Part shown: piece by piece, positions 7,925 through 17,645 of the stretch
How the letters are laid out: each line of letters starts with the position of its first letter
How positions within the stretch are numbered: the stretch's first letter is position 1
NCBI GenBank assembly: GCA_002483365.1
Contig: DLHT01000013.1
Location: 58,818 to 122,817, forward strand
Length of the DNA stretch: 64,000 nucleotides
Origin: Cellvibrio sp. UBA7661
Lineage (GTDB): Bacteria > Pseudomonadota > Gammaproteobacteria > Pseudomonadales > Cellvibrionaceae
Reading direction: 5' to 3'
Notes under the pieces: model-generated
Database searches by the model: none
The model's input: the letters and a program-made list of their open reading frames with translations, nothing else
Told to the model about the DNA's origin: nothing
Made by a program: the position numbers and the translations under genes

Positions 7925-9136
7925 TTACATTCTCTGGAACACCAGTGTCGCGTTAGTGCCACCAAAGCCGAAGCTGTTGGACATCACACGGTTTAACTTC
8001 ACGTTGTCCTGACGCTTGAGCACGATAGGCATGCCTTCGGCTTCAGGGTCGAGGGTTTCGATGTTGGCTGAGGCGCAGATAAAGTCGTTTTCCAACATCA
8101 GCAAACTGTAAATCGCTTCTTGTACGCCGGTTGCGCCAAGGCTGTGGCCGGTAAGCGATTTGGTCGAGCTGATGGCGGGAATATTGGCACCAAAGGTTTC
8201 TTTAATTGCGCGCAATTCGGCCAGATCGCCCACTGGCGTTGAGGTGCCGTGAGAGTTGATGTAGTCGATATCGCCTTCAACCGTTGCCAATGCTTGTTTC
8301 ATGCAACGCACGGCACCTTCGCCTGACGGTGCAACCATGTCGTAGCCATCGGACGTTGCGCCGTAGCCGACGATCTCAGCATAGATTTTTGCCCCGCGCG
8401 CTTTGGCGTGTTCGTATTCTTCGATGACCAAGCAGCCGCCGCCACCAGCGATTACAAAACCATCGCGGTTCGCATCGTAAGCGCGTGAAGCTTTGTCGGG
8501 GGTTTCGTTGTATTTGGTCGAGAGTGCGCCCATCGCATCGAACAGGGCGGTCAGCGTCCAGTGCTCTTCTTCACCGCCACCAGCAAAAACGATGTCTTGC
8601 TTGCCGAGTTGGATTTGCTCCATAGCCACACCAATACAGTGGGCGCTGGTCGCACAGGCGGATGAAATTGAGTAGTTAACACCTTTGATTTTGAAAGGGG
8701 TCGCCAAACACGCAGAGGTAGTGCTGCCCATCGTTTGTGTTACACGATAGGGGCCAACGCGCTTCAGGCCTTTTTCACGCAGAATGTCTGCCGCTTCCAC
8801 CAGATTCATGGAAGATGCGCCGCCGGAACCCATGATGATACCGGTGCGCTCATTGGAAACCTGATCTTCGCTCAATCCTGCATCGGCAATCGCTTGTTGC
8901 ATAGAGAGGTAAGCGTATGCCGCCGCATCGCCCATAAAACGCAATACCTTGCGGTCGATCAGCTCGGACAGGTTGATATCAATAGAGCCTGCGACGTGGC
9001 TGCGGAATCCCATTTCTTTGTAGGATTCCTGGAACTTGATACCGGAACGGCCAGCGCGCAACGCATCCAATACGGCACTTTTATCATTGCCCAGACAGGA
9101 CACAATCCCCATACCGGTAACAACAACGCGTTTCAT
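7925..9136 (-). CDS. fabB: Beta-ketoacyl-ACP synthase I FabB
   Basis: FabB condenses malonyl-ACP with acyl-ACP and is required for elongation of unsaturated fatty acids. The 403-aa protein shows the nucleophile motif SISSACATSAHCIG, the two catalytic histidines in NSHGTSTPVGD and SLTGHSLGATG, and the C-terminal SNSFGFGGTNATLVF glycine-rich motif. The length is the same as for E. coli FabB. It follows fabA on the same strand after about 120 bases, the usual fabA-fabB arrangement. Confidence 0.97.
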   Translation of the reverse strand: MKRVVVTGMGIVSCLGNDKSAVLDALRAGRSGIKFQESYKEMGFRSHVAGSIDINLSELIDRKVLRFMGDAAAYAYLSMQQAIADAGLSEDQVSNERTGIIMGSGGASSMNLVEAADILREKGLKRVGPYRVTQTMGSTTSACLATPFKIKGVNYSISSACATSAHCIGVAMEQIQLGKQDIVFAGGGEEEHWTLTALFDAMGALSTKYNETPDKASRAYDANRDGFVIAGGGGCLVIEEYEHAKARGAKIYAEIVGYGATSDGYDMVAPSGEGAVRCMKQALATVEGDIDYINSHGTSTPVGDLAELRAIKETFGANIPAISSTKSLTGHSLGATGVQEAIYSLLMLENDFICASANIETLDPEAEGMPIVLKRQDNVKLNRVMSNSFGFGGTNATLVFQRM

Positions 9137-9258
9137 AGGCTACCTCTTCTTACTCTTGAGCTACAGCATTTGGGCATTGATGCCCTTTGGCTTGGTTCGA
9201 AGCGAGCATTATGCCATAGGCAATAAGGCGCTCACTCATTGTAATTATTGCGAACAGA

Positions 9259-9783
9259 TTAGAAGCTGTCAGTGTTTTGGAACAAACCCACACGCAAATC
9301 ATGCGCGAAGTAAATGTCTTTGCCATCGCACGATACGCGGCCATCGGCAATTCCCATAATCAACTTGCGCTCAATCACGCGTTTCAAATTGATGTGGTAA
9401 GTAATTTTCTTGGCAGTAGGCAGGATTTGGCCAGTGAATTTCACTTCGCCACAACCTAATGCGCGGCCGCGGCCAGGGTTACCTTTCCAGCCAAGGAAAA
9501 AGCCGACCAATTGCCACATGGCATCCAGACCCAGGCAGCCTGGCATTACAGGATCGCCGGGGAAATGGCAGTCAAAGAACCACAGGTCAGGGCTGATATC
9601 CAGCTCTGCCACTATCTCGCCTTTGCCGAATTCGCCGCCAGTTTGGCTGATGTGCACAATGCGGTCGAGCATCAACATGTTGGGTTTTGGCAGCTGTGCG
9701 TTGCCTGGGCCGAACAATTTGCCGTCGCCACAGAGGAGCAAGTCTTCGCGGCTGTAAGAGCTTTTGGGTTCAAAGGGAGTCAT
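9259..9783 (-). CDS. fabA: 3-hydroxydecanoyl-ACP dehydratase/isomerase FabA
   Basis: FabA dehydrates 3-hydroxydecanoyl-ACP and isomerises trans-2 to cis-3-decenoyl-ACP, the branch point to unsaturated fatty acids. The 174-aa hotdog-fold protein has catalytic His73 in FFDCHFPGDPVMPG and Asp87 in CLGLDAMWQL. The start is taken at ATG 9783 (MTPFEPKSSY), which fits the family length; upstream in-frame codons give an unrelated basic extension. It is upstream of fabB and probably co-transcribed with it. Confidence 0.96.
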   Translation of the reverse strand: MTPFEPKSSYSREDLLLCGDGKLFGPGNAQLPKPNMLMLDRIVHISQTGGEFGKGEIVAELDISPDLWFFDCHFPGDPVMPGCLGLDAMWQLVGFFLGWKGNPGRGRALGCGEVKFTGQILPTAKKITYHINLKRVIERKLIMGIADGRVSCDGKDIYFAHDLRVGLFQNTDSF

Positions 9784-9903
9784 GGAATTTACTCTGCTAG
9801 TGATCATTGCGCGCAGGCAACGCCCACGCAAAAGTGCGCCATTCTAACCGCTACGGCTGCATTGTCCAGTTTGGCGGATGCCGGTTGGCGTTGTGGGCGC
9901 AGG

Positions 9904-10866
9904 TCAGAAGCTGCGCGCCAGTGAAAACTCTGCCAGCTGCTTCATGGCGAGAGTGTAAGGATTATCGGGCAAAAGTTTCAGTTGTTCGAGTGCCTGTTGT
10001 ACCTGCTGTTTTGCGGCATCCAGGGTGTAGGTCATGCCACCGGTGGTTTGTACTATCTCCAAAATGGCGGGCAACTGGCTGGCATCGCCATTGCGGATGG
10101 CGGTGGCGATCACCTCTGCCTGCGCAGCGGTTCCGGTGCGCATGGCGTAAATCAGTGGCAGGGTAGGTTTACCTTCGGCCAGATCATCACCCACATTTTT
10201 GCCGAGGGTTGCGGCATCGCCGGTGTAGTCCAGCGCATCGTCCACCAATTGGAATGCGACACCGACATGGCGACCATACAGGCGCAAGGCCTCGCGCTGC
10301 GCAGGTGTTGCGCCGCATTGCACCGCGGCTACTTCACAGGCAGCTGCAAATAAGATGGCGGTTTTTTTGTCGATGACGCGGAAGTAATTTTCTTCATCCA
10401 CGTTGGGATCTTTGGCGTTCACCAGTTGTTGTACTTCACCTTCGGCGATGACGTTGGTGGTATCGCTCAGGATCGCCATGACATCCATATTGCCTATCGC
10501 CACCATCATCTGGAATGCGCGCGAATAGAGGAAATCCCCCACCAGTACGCTCGGCGCATTGCCCCATTGCGCATTGGCAGTCGGGCGGCCGCGGCGCAGG
10601 TTGGACATATCCACCACATCGTCATGCAACAAGGTGGCGGTGTGGATAAATTCAATAATCGCCGCGAGCGATAAATGATCCTTGCCCTGGTAGCCCAGTG
10701 CGTTGGCAGTGAGCAGCACCAGTAATGGGCGTAAGCGTTTGCCGCCTGCTTCCACCAAATAATGGCCGATGTTCTCAACCAGTCCGACATCGGAGTGAAG
10801 CTTATCGATGATGAGTTGGTTGACTGCGCTGAAGTCGTCTTTGACGGCCTGATGGAATGGCAACAT
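9904..10866 (-). CDS. ispB: Polyprenyl diphosphate synthase, IspB type
   Basis: This trans-isoprenyl diphosphate synthase makes the side chain of ubiquinone. The 320-aa protein has the first aspartate-rich motif DDVVD at residues 82-86, followed by RRGRPTAN, and the second motif VDDALDYTGD near residue 210. KRLRPLL near residue 53 is the substrate-binding GGKR motif. The usual neighbours rplU-rpmA are not present here. The assignment to IspB rather than IspA rests on the length and on the residues before the first DDxxD. Confidence 0.88.
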   Translation of the reverse strand: MLPFHQAVKDDFSAVNQLIIDKLHSDVGLVENIGHYLVEAGGKRLRPLLVLLTANALGYQGKDHLSLAAIIEFIHTATLLHDDVVDMSNLRRGRPTANAQWGNAPSVLVGDFLYSRAFQMMVAIGNMDVMAILSDTTNVIAEGEVQQLVNAKDPNVDEENYFRVIDKKTAILFAAACEVAAVQCGATPAQREALRLYGRHVGVAFQLVDDALDYTGDAATLGKNVGDDLAEGKPTLPLIYAMRTGTAAQAEVIATAIRNGDASQLPAILEIVQTTGGMTYTLDAAKQQVQQALEQLKLLPDNPYTLAMKQLAEFSLARSF

Positions 10867-10955
10867 GGGATCTTCTTATCTTGGAGTGAGTGCTGGGAAC
10901 CGGGTTTTAAAGCGGTAATGTTCAGGCGGCAATGCTAGCAGTGGCGCCCGGCGAG

Positions 10956-11726
10956 TCAAGGAAAAGCTGGCAATGTGAGTGCATCAAGCCATTTGGCTGC
11001 CAGTGGTTGGCCGCTCTTGTGCGCCAGGGCACAGTAATCTTGTGGCGATAGCGCCCATTGGTGAAATTGCCACTGATCGCTGAGGCAGCCGAGCTGGTCG
11101 TCAATGGTTGCGCTGATGTTATCTGCGTCCCACTGAAAGGCGACCTTTTCCAATCCGGCAGATATGCCTGTGCCCAGCGCTTTGAAAAACGCTTCTTTGA
11201 GTGTCCACAGGCGATAGAAATAATCGGCCTGTGCGCTGCCTTGTAATGACTGCATTTGTGTCTGCTCATCAGGATGGTAATAGTGTTGGGCGATACCGGA
11301 CAGGTTGCGCGCCGATCGGATACTTTCCAGATCGACTCCCAAAAGCTCAGCCTTGCCCACTGCCAGTACCGCCCAATGGCCGCTGTGACTCAAGCTGAAA
11401 TGCATATCGCTATGGGGCAGGTAGGGTTTGCCTTTGTCGGAGCGCAACAATTCCAACTCTTGCGGTGCCACATCCAAATACCTCGCCAGCACCTTGCGCT
11501 GTAGCCAGCGGCTGGCGATATAACTCTCTTTGCCGCGCATAAATTTTTGCGCCCGCGTATGTTCGCTGGCACTCATGATCTTTGTCGCTTCAAGGCGATG
11601 CGCATCGGTAAATTGATCTAAATCCAGCAGCCACAGGTGTATTTCCCGTGCAGCTAATGATGCAGTGGCATCGGGCATTGCTTGGGAAAAAACCGGTGCG
11701 GAAAGAGATGGCAAATGTGTCGTCAT
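10956..11726 (-). CDS. 4'-phosphopantetheinyl transferase (Sfp/AcpT type)
   Basis: The enzyme transfers phosphopantetheine from CoA to a carrier protein serine. The 256-aa protein shows the two family motifs GVDLESIRSARN and YRLWTLKEAFFKALGTGIS, which supply the Mg-binding Asp/Glu and the catalytic Lys. Upstream is the HFSLSHSGHWAVLA motif typical of the Sfp group. ATG 11726 is preferred over the TTG at 11741. No polyketide or peptide synthase gene lies in the window, so the carrier protein partner is unknown. Confidence 0.88.
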   Translation of the reverse strand: MTTHLPSLSAPVFSQAMPDATASLAAREIHLWLLDLDQFTDAHRLEATKIMSASEHTRAQKFMRGKESYIASRWLQRKVLARYLDVAPQELELLRSDKGKPYLPHSDMHFSLSHSGHWAVLAVGKAELLGVDLESIRSARNLSGIAQHYYHPDEQTQMQSLQGSAQADYFYRLWTLKEAFFKALGTGISAGLEKVAFQWDADNISATIDDQLGCLSDQWQFHQWALSPQDYCALAHKSGQPLAAKWLDALTLPAFP

Positions 11727-12114
11727 GGTGTGGATGATCAAGGCTGCGCTTTAGGTGTGTACATTGTCGATGTGCGCTTTGGATAAAAGTAAAGCTGCGC
11801 ATCATACGCCGATTCGCGTCCCACTTTGTCGTGTTGTGATTCATTCATCAATTCTGCGCGCGATTTGTTAGCTACATCGTTTTTTCAGGTGGGCGTATTG
11901 ATCGTGTTTTTTAACCGAACCTAAAAAATACGCGTTCGCGGCGCTTGTCCGAACACTCTTTTTTTCCATGCTCGCACAATCCTTCTGCGTATCAGAGAGA
12001 GCCTGGCTTTTATGGTGAGAAGCTACAGGCGCTTTTCGTGGCGAATGTGTTTGCCGGTGTGATGCCGGGATGCCGTCGCATTCATTCGAATAACAAAACG
12101 AGAAGGTAATTAGT
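11727..12114. other. Intergenic region of 388 bp
   Basis: This stretch separates the leftward phosphopantetheinyl transferase from the rightward di-heme gene and must hold both promoters. I see no convincing gene, RNA or repeat in it; AGAAGG before ATG 12115 is the ribosome-binding site of the next gene. Confidence 0.5.
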
Positions 12115-14712
12115 ATGAACACTACTCCCCCCGGAGCGATTGTGCTGCGGCGCAAAAACTCCTTCAACCGTGACACCCTCAACCGCTTTAGTCAGCTGAT
12201 GTGTATTACCGCGAGTTTGCTGTGTGCAGGCACCGCATTGGCGCAAACCAACCTTGCGCTTAACAAAACCACCTATGCCAGCAGTGAGCTGCGCGCCGCC
12301 AAAGATGCAGTCGATGGCAGCAGCTACAGCCGCTGGGAATCGACCCAAGGGTTGGAGGCGGGCTGGTTAACCGTCGATCTGGGCACCGCGACCAATCTTG
12401 GTCAGGTGGTTATCGATTGGGAGGCAGCTAACCCCGAGACTTATCAAATTCAGGGCTCTAACAATAATTCAACCTGGACGACACTCGCGACCAAAACCGG
12501 CGGCACTTTTGGCAACCGCACCGACAGTTTCAACGTGAGCGGCAGTTACCGTTATGTGCGTATGTATGCCACCAAACGTGCGCCGGGCAATGCTTGGGGT
12601 TATTCAATATTTGAGATGCGTGTGTTTGCCGGAGGCGCAGCAAGCAGCTCATCATCAAGCTCGTCGTCATCGTCCAGCACGGGCAATTTGGGCTATACGC
12701 CGCTGTTCCCGGAAGGTACGCAAGTGACCGAGCAAATCCAATACCGTGAGCCGGATGGCACATTGGTGACGTTAATGGGCATGCGCTCTACCGAACGCCA
12801 TGCGCGCGAGCGCGGTGAGCCTTGGTTGGCAGCGAACGAGGCTGATGGCCGTTATTTCACTTATCCACCGTTTTATTTCCAAAACCGCTCGTTCGGTTTG
12901 AAAATCCGCGACACCATCCCTGCGGGCGGGCGCAATATCCGCATCACCATGTTGATTAATGAGGGGACTTTCTTTGGCACTACCTTCAGTTTGTTCCGCA
13001 ACTCCAGCGACCCAACCGTCACCGAATTTGGCTGGGCGCTGAACTATGGTTTCAACAACCTGAAAGAAGGTAATTTGCCGCGCTGTTTTGATGGTGGCAA
13101 TGAAGACTGCTACTTGGATGTCGATTCCTACTGGAATACCGGCCGCGATCCACACCGTCCGCTGGTGATGGGCGACCGTATTGAGCTGGCACCGGCACCG
13201 CGCTTGGTGGAGATGAGTGAATCGGACAACCGTGCACGTATCGATGGCGGCGGTTCGCGCTACTACTCGTTCGAGCAGCTGTATGTCGTCGGTGAGGGCG
13301 TTCGTCCCTGGTACGGTGTTGCGCCCAATCTGGATTCTGTTCCTGTACCGAATGATGCGCTGCTCGGCGGTGAGACCAGTGTGTCTTACAACTATTCCGA
13401 AGAACCATACCGCGTGTTCCAGCAAATGGCGAACAACATTGGTATCCGCAACACCGACCGCTTCCTCAAAGGTCGCCGGTTGTTCCATACCTCGTTTGCG
13501 ACTGGCCAACACTCGGAGTTCCCAACCCAGAACCCCATCTTCAATGAGCACGTTAACCAGTTGGGTAGCAACTTTAACGATGAACGCTGTATCGCTTGTC
13601 ACCAGTTGAATGGCCGCAGTAAAGCCGCGGTGGCAGGTGCTGCACTGGATACAATGTCAGTGCTGACCGGCGCGCCGGGCAACCTGCCTGACCCTTACTA
13701 CGGCTTTAACGTTCTGCAGAAGGGGGCAGTGGATAACACCGTGAAGCTGCAGCGCTACGATGTAACCCCGCGCTTCCTCAACGATGGCACCCGCGTGGAC
13801 ATGCACAAACCGGTGTATGAATTCAGCGGCCCGGTGCCGCAGTTGTATTCCGTGCGTCAGGCGCCGCAAGTCATTGGTGCTGGTTTGTTAGAGGCGATTC
13901 CCGAGTCGGCCATTCTGGCGAATGTGGATGCTAGCGATACCAATGGCGATGGCGTGCGCGGTAAAGCCAACTTTGTGAAAAATCCGGAAACCGGCGCAAC
14001 CCAGCTCGGCCGTTTTGGTTGGAAAGCAGCAAAAGCCAGTGTGCGCCATCAAGCCGCAGAAGCGCTGGTGCAGGATATGGGGGTGACATCGCCTGTGTAT
14101 CCTGTTCGCTCCTGCCAAAAGACCGATGTGAATTGCCATCAAGCCGGTGTGAGCACCCATGTGTCTGAGTTGGAGCTGACCCGTCTGACCAACTATTTGC
14201 AGTTGCTCGGCGTACCGGCACAGCGCAGCTATCGCAGTGGTTATCCAAATGGTATGCGGGTATCGGTAGAGCACGATGTAAATCCGGCGCAAATCGCCCA
14301 GGGCAAAACTGTGTTTGAGAATGCCCAATGCGTGGCCTGCCACAAAGCCAGTTTCACCACCGGCAACACACATCCTTTCGCCGAATTGCGCAACCAAACT
14401 ATCCGCCCCTACACCGACCTGCTGCTGCACGATATGGGGCCAGACCTTGCCGATACCCTCGCGCAAGACGGTGCTTCTGCCAGCATGTGGCGCACCGCGC
14501 CGCTGTGGGGTTTGGGTAGCTTGAAGTACGTGCAAAGCGGCACTTCGGCAGGCAATGAGGCGAGCGTCCGCTACTTGCACGATGGCCGCGCCCGCACGTT
14601 GGATGAGGCCATCCTCTGGCACGGCGGCGAAGCGACCAACAGCCGTTTGCGCTACGAGGCGCTTTCCACCGGCGATCGCAATGCACTAAAAGCGTTCCTC
14701 AATTCACTGTAA
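12115..14712 (+). CDS. Secreted discoidin-domain / di-heme oxidoreductase fusion (c-type cytochrome)
   Basis: The 865-aa protein has a long signal peptide ending at ALAQ (about residue 44). Next is an F5/8 type C (discoidin, CBM32-like) domain at about 45-172 (NLALNKTTYASSELRAAKDA...SRWES...VTIDLG-like), a poly-serine linker at about 179-190, then a di-heme oxidoreductase domain (DUF1111, 'thiol oxidoreductase' family). Two canonical haem-binding motifs are seen: CIACH at 492-496 and CVACH at 739-743, followed by LLHDMGPDLAD and YLHDGRARTLDEAILWHGGEA, which are typical of the family. The fusion suggests carbohydrate-targeted redox chemistry outside the inner membrane; that role is inference. 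An intrinsic terminator follows. Confidence 0.85.
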   Translation: MNTTPPGAIVLRRKNSFNRDTLNRFSQLMCITASLLCAGTALAQTNLALNKTTYASSELRAAKDAVDGSSYSRWESTQGLEAGWLTVDLGTATNLGQVVIDWEAANPETYQIQGSNNNSTWTTLATKTGGTFGNRTDSFNVSGSYRYVRMYATKRAPGNAWGYSIFEMRVFAGGAASSSSSSSSSSSSTGNLGYTPLFPEGTQVTEQIQYREPDGTLVTLMGMRSTERHARERGEPWLAANEADGRYFTYPPFYFQNRSFGLKIRDTIPAGGRNIRITMLINEGTFFGTTFSLFRNSSDPTVTEFGWALNYGFNNLKEGNLPRCFDGGNEDCYLDVDSYWNTGRDPHRPLVMGDRIELAPAPRLVEMSESDNRARIDGGGSRYYSFEQLYVVGEGVRPWYGVAPNLDSVPVPNDALLGGETSVSYNYSEEPYRVFQQMANNIGIRNTDRFLKGRRLFHTSFATGQHSEFPTQNPIFNEHVNQLGSNFNDERCIACHQLNGRSKAAVAGAALDTMSVLTGAPGNLPDPYYGFNVLQKGAVDNTVKLQRYDVTPRFLNDGTRVDMHKPVYEFSGPVPQLYSVRQAPQVIGAGLLEAIPESAILANVDASDTNGDGVRGKANFVKNPETGATQLGRFGWKAAKASVRHQAAEALVQDMGVTSPVYPVRSCQKTDVNCHQAGVSTHVSELELTRLTNYLQLLGVPAQRSYRSGYPNGMRVSVEHDVNPAQIAQGKTVFENAQCVACHKASFTTGNTHPFAELRNQTIRPYTDLLLHDMGPDLADTLAQDGASASMWRTAPLWGLGSLKYVQSGTSAGNEASVRYLHDGRARTLDEAILWHGGEATNSRLRYEALSTGDRNALKAFLNSL

Positions 14713-14746
14713 TTTTTCTCCACCGATGTTTGATACATCACCCTTT

Positions 14747-14772
14747 AGCCCGCTTTATGCGGGCTTTTTTGT
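14747..14772 (+). terminator. Intrinsic terminator
   Basis: The hairpin AGCCCGC-TTTAT-GCGGGCT followed by a T-run lies 35 bases after the di-heme gene stop. Confidence 0.85.
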
Positions 14773-14833
14773 TTAGGGCAAATCAGCGACAATTCGCGCC
14801 CTCAAAAACACACAGAATCCTTTTGGAGTTGTT

Positions 14834-15331
14834 ATGCAAATCACTGCCAACAAAGTTGTCAGCTTTCACTACCGCTTGAGCGAAACTGGCGGTGAGCTGC
14901 TGGAATCGTCTTACGATACCGACCCAACCCTCTATCTGCACGGCCACAATGGTTTGCTCGCAGCGCTGGAAGCTGCACTGGAAGGCAAACAAGCGGGCGA
15001 CAAAATCAGCGTAAGCATCACCCCGGAGCAAGGCTACGGCCAGCGTCAGGAAGGTGCAGTGCAACGTATTCCGATCAAACACCTGCACGGTCACGAGAAA
15101 CTGAAAGGCAAAATCAAACCGGGCATGAAAGTCGCGGTAAACACCCAGCACGGTCCTTGGGATGCAATCGTATTGAAAGTCGGTAAATTCAATGTCGATA
15201 TCGACAGCAACCATCCACTGGCCGGTAAAAATCTGGAATTTGAACTGGAAGTCATTGACGTGCGCGATGCGACTGACGAAGAACTCGCTCACGGCCATGC
15301 GCACGGCGTTGGTGGTCATCACCACGATTAA
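14834..15331 (+). CDS. slyD: FKBP-type peptidyl-prolyl isomerase, SlyD-like
   Basis: The 165-aa protein has the split FKBP domain with an inserted chaperone flap: FHYRLSETGGELLESS, then GLLAALEAALEGKQAGDK, the IF region (about 70-125) and the return to FKBP fold at NHPLAGKNLEFELEVIDVRDAT. The C-terminus is short and histidine-rich (HGHAHGVGGHHHD), which fits the metal-binding tail of SlyD. SlyD proteins are cytoplasmic folding helpers and nickel donors. It stands between two terminators, so it is monocistronic. Confidence 0.9.
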   Translation: MQITANKVVSFHYRLSETGGELLESSYDTDPTLYLHGHNGLLAALEAALEGKQAGDKISVSITPEQGYGQRQEGAVQRIPIKHLHGHEKLKGKIKPGMKVAVNTQHGPWDAIVLKVGKFNVDIDSNHPLAGKNLEFELEVIDVRDATDEELAHGHAHGVGGHHHD

Positions 15332-15348
15332 GTGTTTTGATGGCGCCA

Positions 15349-15385
15349 CCGCAAAAAAGCCCGCAGGTTATTGCGGGCTTTTTTA
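15349..15385 (+). terminator. Intrinsic terminator
   Basis: The hairpin AAAAAGCCCGCA-GGTTAT-TGCGGGCTTTTTT with a T-run is 18 bases after the slyD-like stop. Confidence 0.88.
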
Positions 15386-15570
15386 TTGTGGGTATGGATT
15401 GACTGCGCCTCGTTCCCGAGCAAACACATGTACCTGTGTAGGGATTTGTAAATCGACAGTCAACGTTGTCATTTTTGGATTGCGGCTTTAGGTGCCGCTC
15501 GGTTATTGTGGATTTTTACAAAAAAATCAACCATAACAATGATCCCCATCGGGGGCGCAAGGGCAATTAC

Positions 15571-16782
15571 ATGAATAATCCCGTTAGTAACGCCAACCGC
15601 GTTTTATCCATCGATGTTTTCCGCGGCATCATTATTTTTACCATGGTCTTTGTGAATGAATTGGCCGGTGTTGCCGATATTCCCCAGTGGATGAAACATT
15701 TACCGGCTGATGTCGATGGCATGACCTTTGTTGATCTGGTTTTTCCGGCGTTTTTATTTATCGTCGGCATGTCAATTCCGTTTGCAATCCAGGCGCGCGC
15801 CAACAAGGGTGACTCCGCATTGGAGATTTTCAAACACATCGCCCTGCGCAGTTTCGGGTTGATGGTGATCGGCGTATTTATGGTGAATGCGGAGTCGGGC
15901 TACGATGCAGCGGCGATGAGTATTTCCATGCCGCTGTGGACCTTGTTAATGTTTATCTGTGTGTTGCTGATTTGGTCGAATTATCCCAAAACACTTTCAC
16001 CCGCTATTTCACTCGGCGCAAAACTGATTGGCGTTGCCGGATTACTAATGCTTTGGTGGTTGTACCAAGGCCCGGATAATACCGGCATGACTACACAGTG
16101 GTGGGGAATTCTCGGGTTAATCGGTTGGGCATATTTGTTGGCAGGCTCGTTGTTTTTAATCACCCGTCAGTTTGCATCACCCGCGACGCAATTTTTTACA
16201 CTCGCCGTTACATCGCTTGGCTTGATTGTGTTGTTTTTTGTTTTGGATAAAAACAAAGCGGATTTGGCGGACGTTCCGGTGTTGGAAACTCTGGCCGGAT
16301 TCAATGGCAATCACACCCACGCCGCGATTGTGTTGGCTGGTGTCATTCTCTCGCAATTATTTTATCTGCCGAATTTTGCAACGAGTAAATTAAAAAATTA
16401 CTCTATCTTTACCGGCGTAGTCTGCGCGTTAGCATTCGCTAGTTGGCAGGTGTCACCCATTTCCAAAATTTGGGCAACACCCAGCTGGGCGTTGTTCAGC
16501 GTATTTTTCTGCTGTCTGATTTTCGGTGCGGTTTATTGGTTGGTCGATGTAAAACAACAGCGTCGCTGGACTGCATTTTTTGAGCCGTCCGCCACCAATC
16601 CTTTATTGGTGTATATCCTGCCGTATATCGTGCTGTCGCTGTGCGGTATTTTCGGGTTTTATCTGCGCCCTGAATTTTTTAATGCGGGTGTGCCGGGTAT
16701 TATCTGGAGTCTGTTGTTTGCTTGCGTAATTATGGGAATTGGCGCGCTGCTGACGCGCATGGGGTTGCGCGTCAAGTTGTAA
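15571..16782 (+). CDS. DUF5009 / HGSNAT-like multi-pass membrane acyltransferase
   Basis: The 403-aa protein has about ten predicted membrane segments. The N-terminal motif RVLSIDVFRGIIIFTMVFVNE and the later TFVDLVFPAFLFIVGMSIPFA match the family related to heparan-alpha-glucosaminide N-acetyltransferase (DUF5009). ATG 15571 is chosen because AAGGG lies 8 bases upstream; the longer open frame is rejected. Members are often found near glycan-degradation genes, but no such gene is next to it here. The substrate is unknown. Confidence 0.8.
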   Translation: MNNPVSNANRVLSIDVFRGIIIFTMVFVNELAGVADIPQWMKHLPADVDGMTFVDLVFPAFLFIVGMSIPFAIQARANKGDSALEIFKHIALRSFGLMVIGVFMVNAESGYDAAAMSISMPLWTLLMFICVLLIWSNYPKTLSPAISLGAKLIGVAGLLMLWWLYQGPDNTGMTTQWWGILGLIGWAYLLAGSLFLITRQFASPATQFFTLAVTSLGLIVLFFVLDKNKADLADVPVLETLAGFNGNHTHAAIVLAGVILSQLFYLPNFATSKLKNYSIFTGVVCALAFASWQVSPISKIWATPSWALFSVFFCCLIFGAVYWLVDVKQQRRWTAFFEPSATNPLLVYILPYIVLSLCGIFGFYLRPEFFNAGVPGIIWSLLFACVIMGIGALLTRMGLRVKL

Positions 16783-16785
16783 ATA

Positions 16786-17427
16786 TTATGTTGGTTCGGC
16801 GCTTGGCCAAGTCGGTTTTGCGCTGAACCAAAACTCTGGTTTTAAACCGAGTATGCGATAAATCCCTTCCGGTAAATCTTTTTTAATGTTGCTGATGTTG
16901 CGTGTCACGCGCGCATGCATGATTGCGCCTTGCACGTACTGCTGCATCAGGCGCGCCAGTTGTTCCGGGTCTTTTGCGTTTTGCAGATAATTGTTATTGA
17001 GCAAGCTCAGCACTAACGCTTGATTGTACTTTGCGCCGCGCTCCGTCATAAGTTGCAAGGTATCGCTGATGCGATTTTCGCCGCAGCCCGCTTGCATGCC
17101 TGCCGTAAAAAATGCACAGCCGGGCACATTGTCTTTATCGTTACCCACTTTGTTAATAAAAATAAATTGCAGCCAATTTTCCAGCTGTTCAAGTGGGCTG
17201 TTGATGGGGGAAAAAATACAATCCAGCTCGCGGCGAATTTCATCCCAATAGTGATTGGTCGCTTCACAAAACAGCTGCGCCTTGGATTCAAAGTGGTGGT
17301 AGAAGCTGCCTTTGGTAACGCCCGCCTGCTTGCAGATTTCATTCACACCCACGGAATTGTAATTGCTGTTCCATATCAGGCCCAGCGCAGTTTCCAGTAA
17401 TACAGTGCGGGTATCAGTAGCGTTCAT
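16786..17427 (-). CDS. TetR-family transcriptional regulator of the adjacent RND pump
   Basis: The 213-aa protein has an N-terminal TetR helix-turn-helix: GVNEICKQAGVTKGSFYHHFESKAQLF at about residues 24-50, and a helical C-terminal ligand domain. It is divergent from the RND efflux operon. A perfect 14-bp palindrome sits 37 bases upstream of its start and a near-identical one lies before the efflux operon, so it probably represses both itself and the pump. The inducer is unknown. Confidence 0.9.
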   Translation of the reverse strand: MNATDTRTVLLETALGLIWNSNYNSVGVNEICKQAGVTKGSFYHHFESKAQLFCEATNHYWDEIRRELDCIFSPINSPLEQLENWLQFIFINKVGNDKDNVPGCAFFTAGMQAGCGENRISDTLQLMTERGAKYNQALVLSLLNNNYLQNAKDPEQLARLMQQYVQGAIMHARVTRNISNIKKDLPEGIYRILGLKPEFWFSAKPTWPSAEPT

Positions 17428-17463
17428 TACTCGGGTTCTCGTACAAAGACTAAGGTCATTATG

Positions 17464-17477
17464 ATACCGGCCGGTAT
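17464..17477. promoter_or_regulatory. TetR operator candidate 1
   Basis: ATACCGGCCGGTAT is a perfect 14-bp palindrome, 37 bases upstream of the tetR ATG. It shares its core with the site at 17646-17661. A further half-site, ATACCGGT, is at about 17505-17512. Confidence 0.75.
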
Positions 17478-17645
17478 GTTTTTCAATCGGCCATTTTCTT
17501 GTCTATACCGGTTGCAGGTCAAAAGTTGCGCCTGCATCAAAAAAAATCTGCTCGCCAAACTTATTGATTTTATTGGTGTTTATTCTGCTTCTTTCCATTT
17601 TACTCCCCCTGGTGTGAACACTGCCTGAAAAATCTTGTTGACCAG

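Noticed and set aside
12772..13602. 276-aa open frame on the minus strand inside the di-heme gene
   Set aside because: It is antisense to a well-supported cytochrome gene in G+C-rich DNA, has no family motif and no ribosome-binding site. The same holds for 13888-14622.
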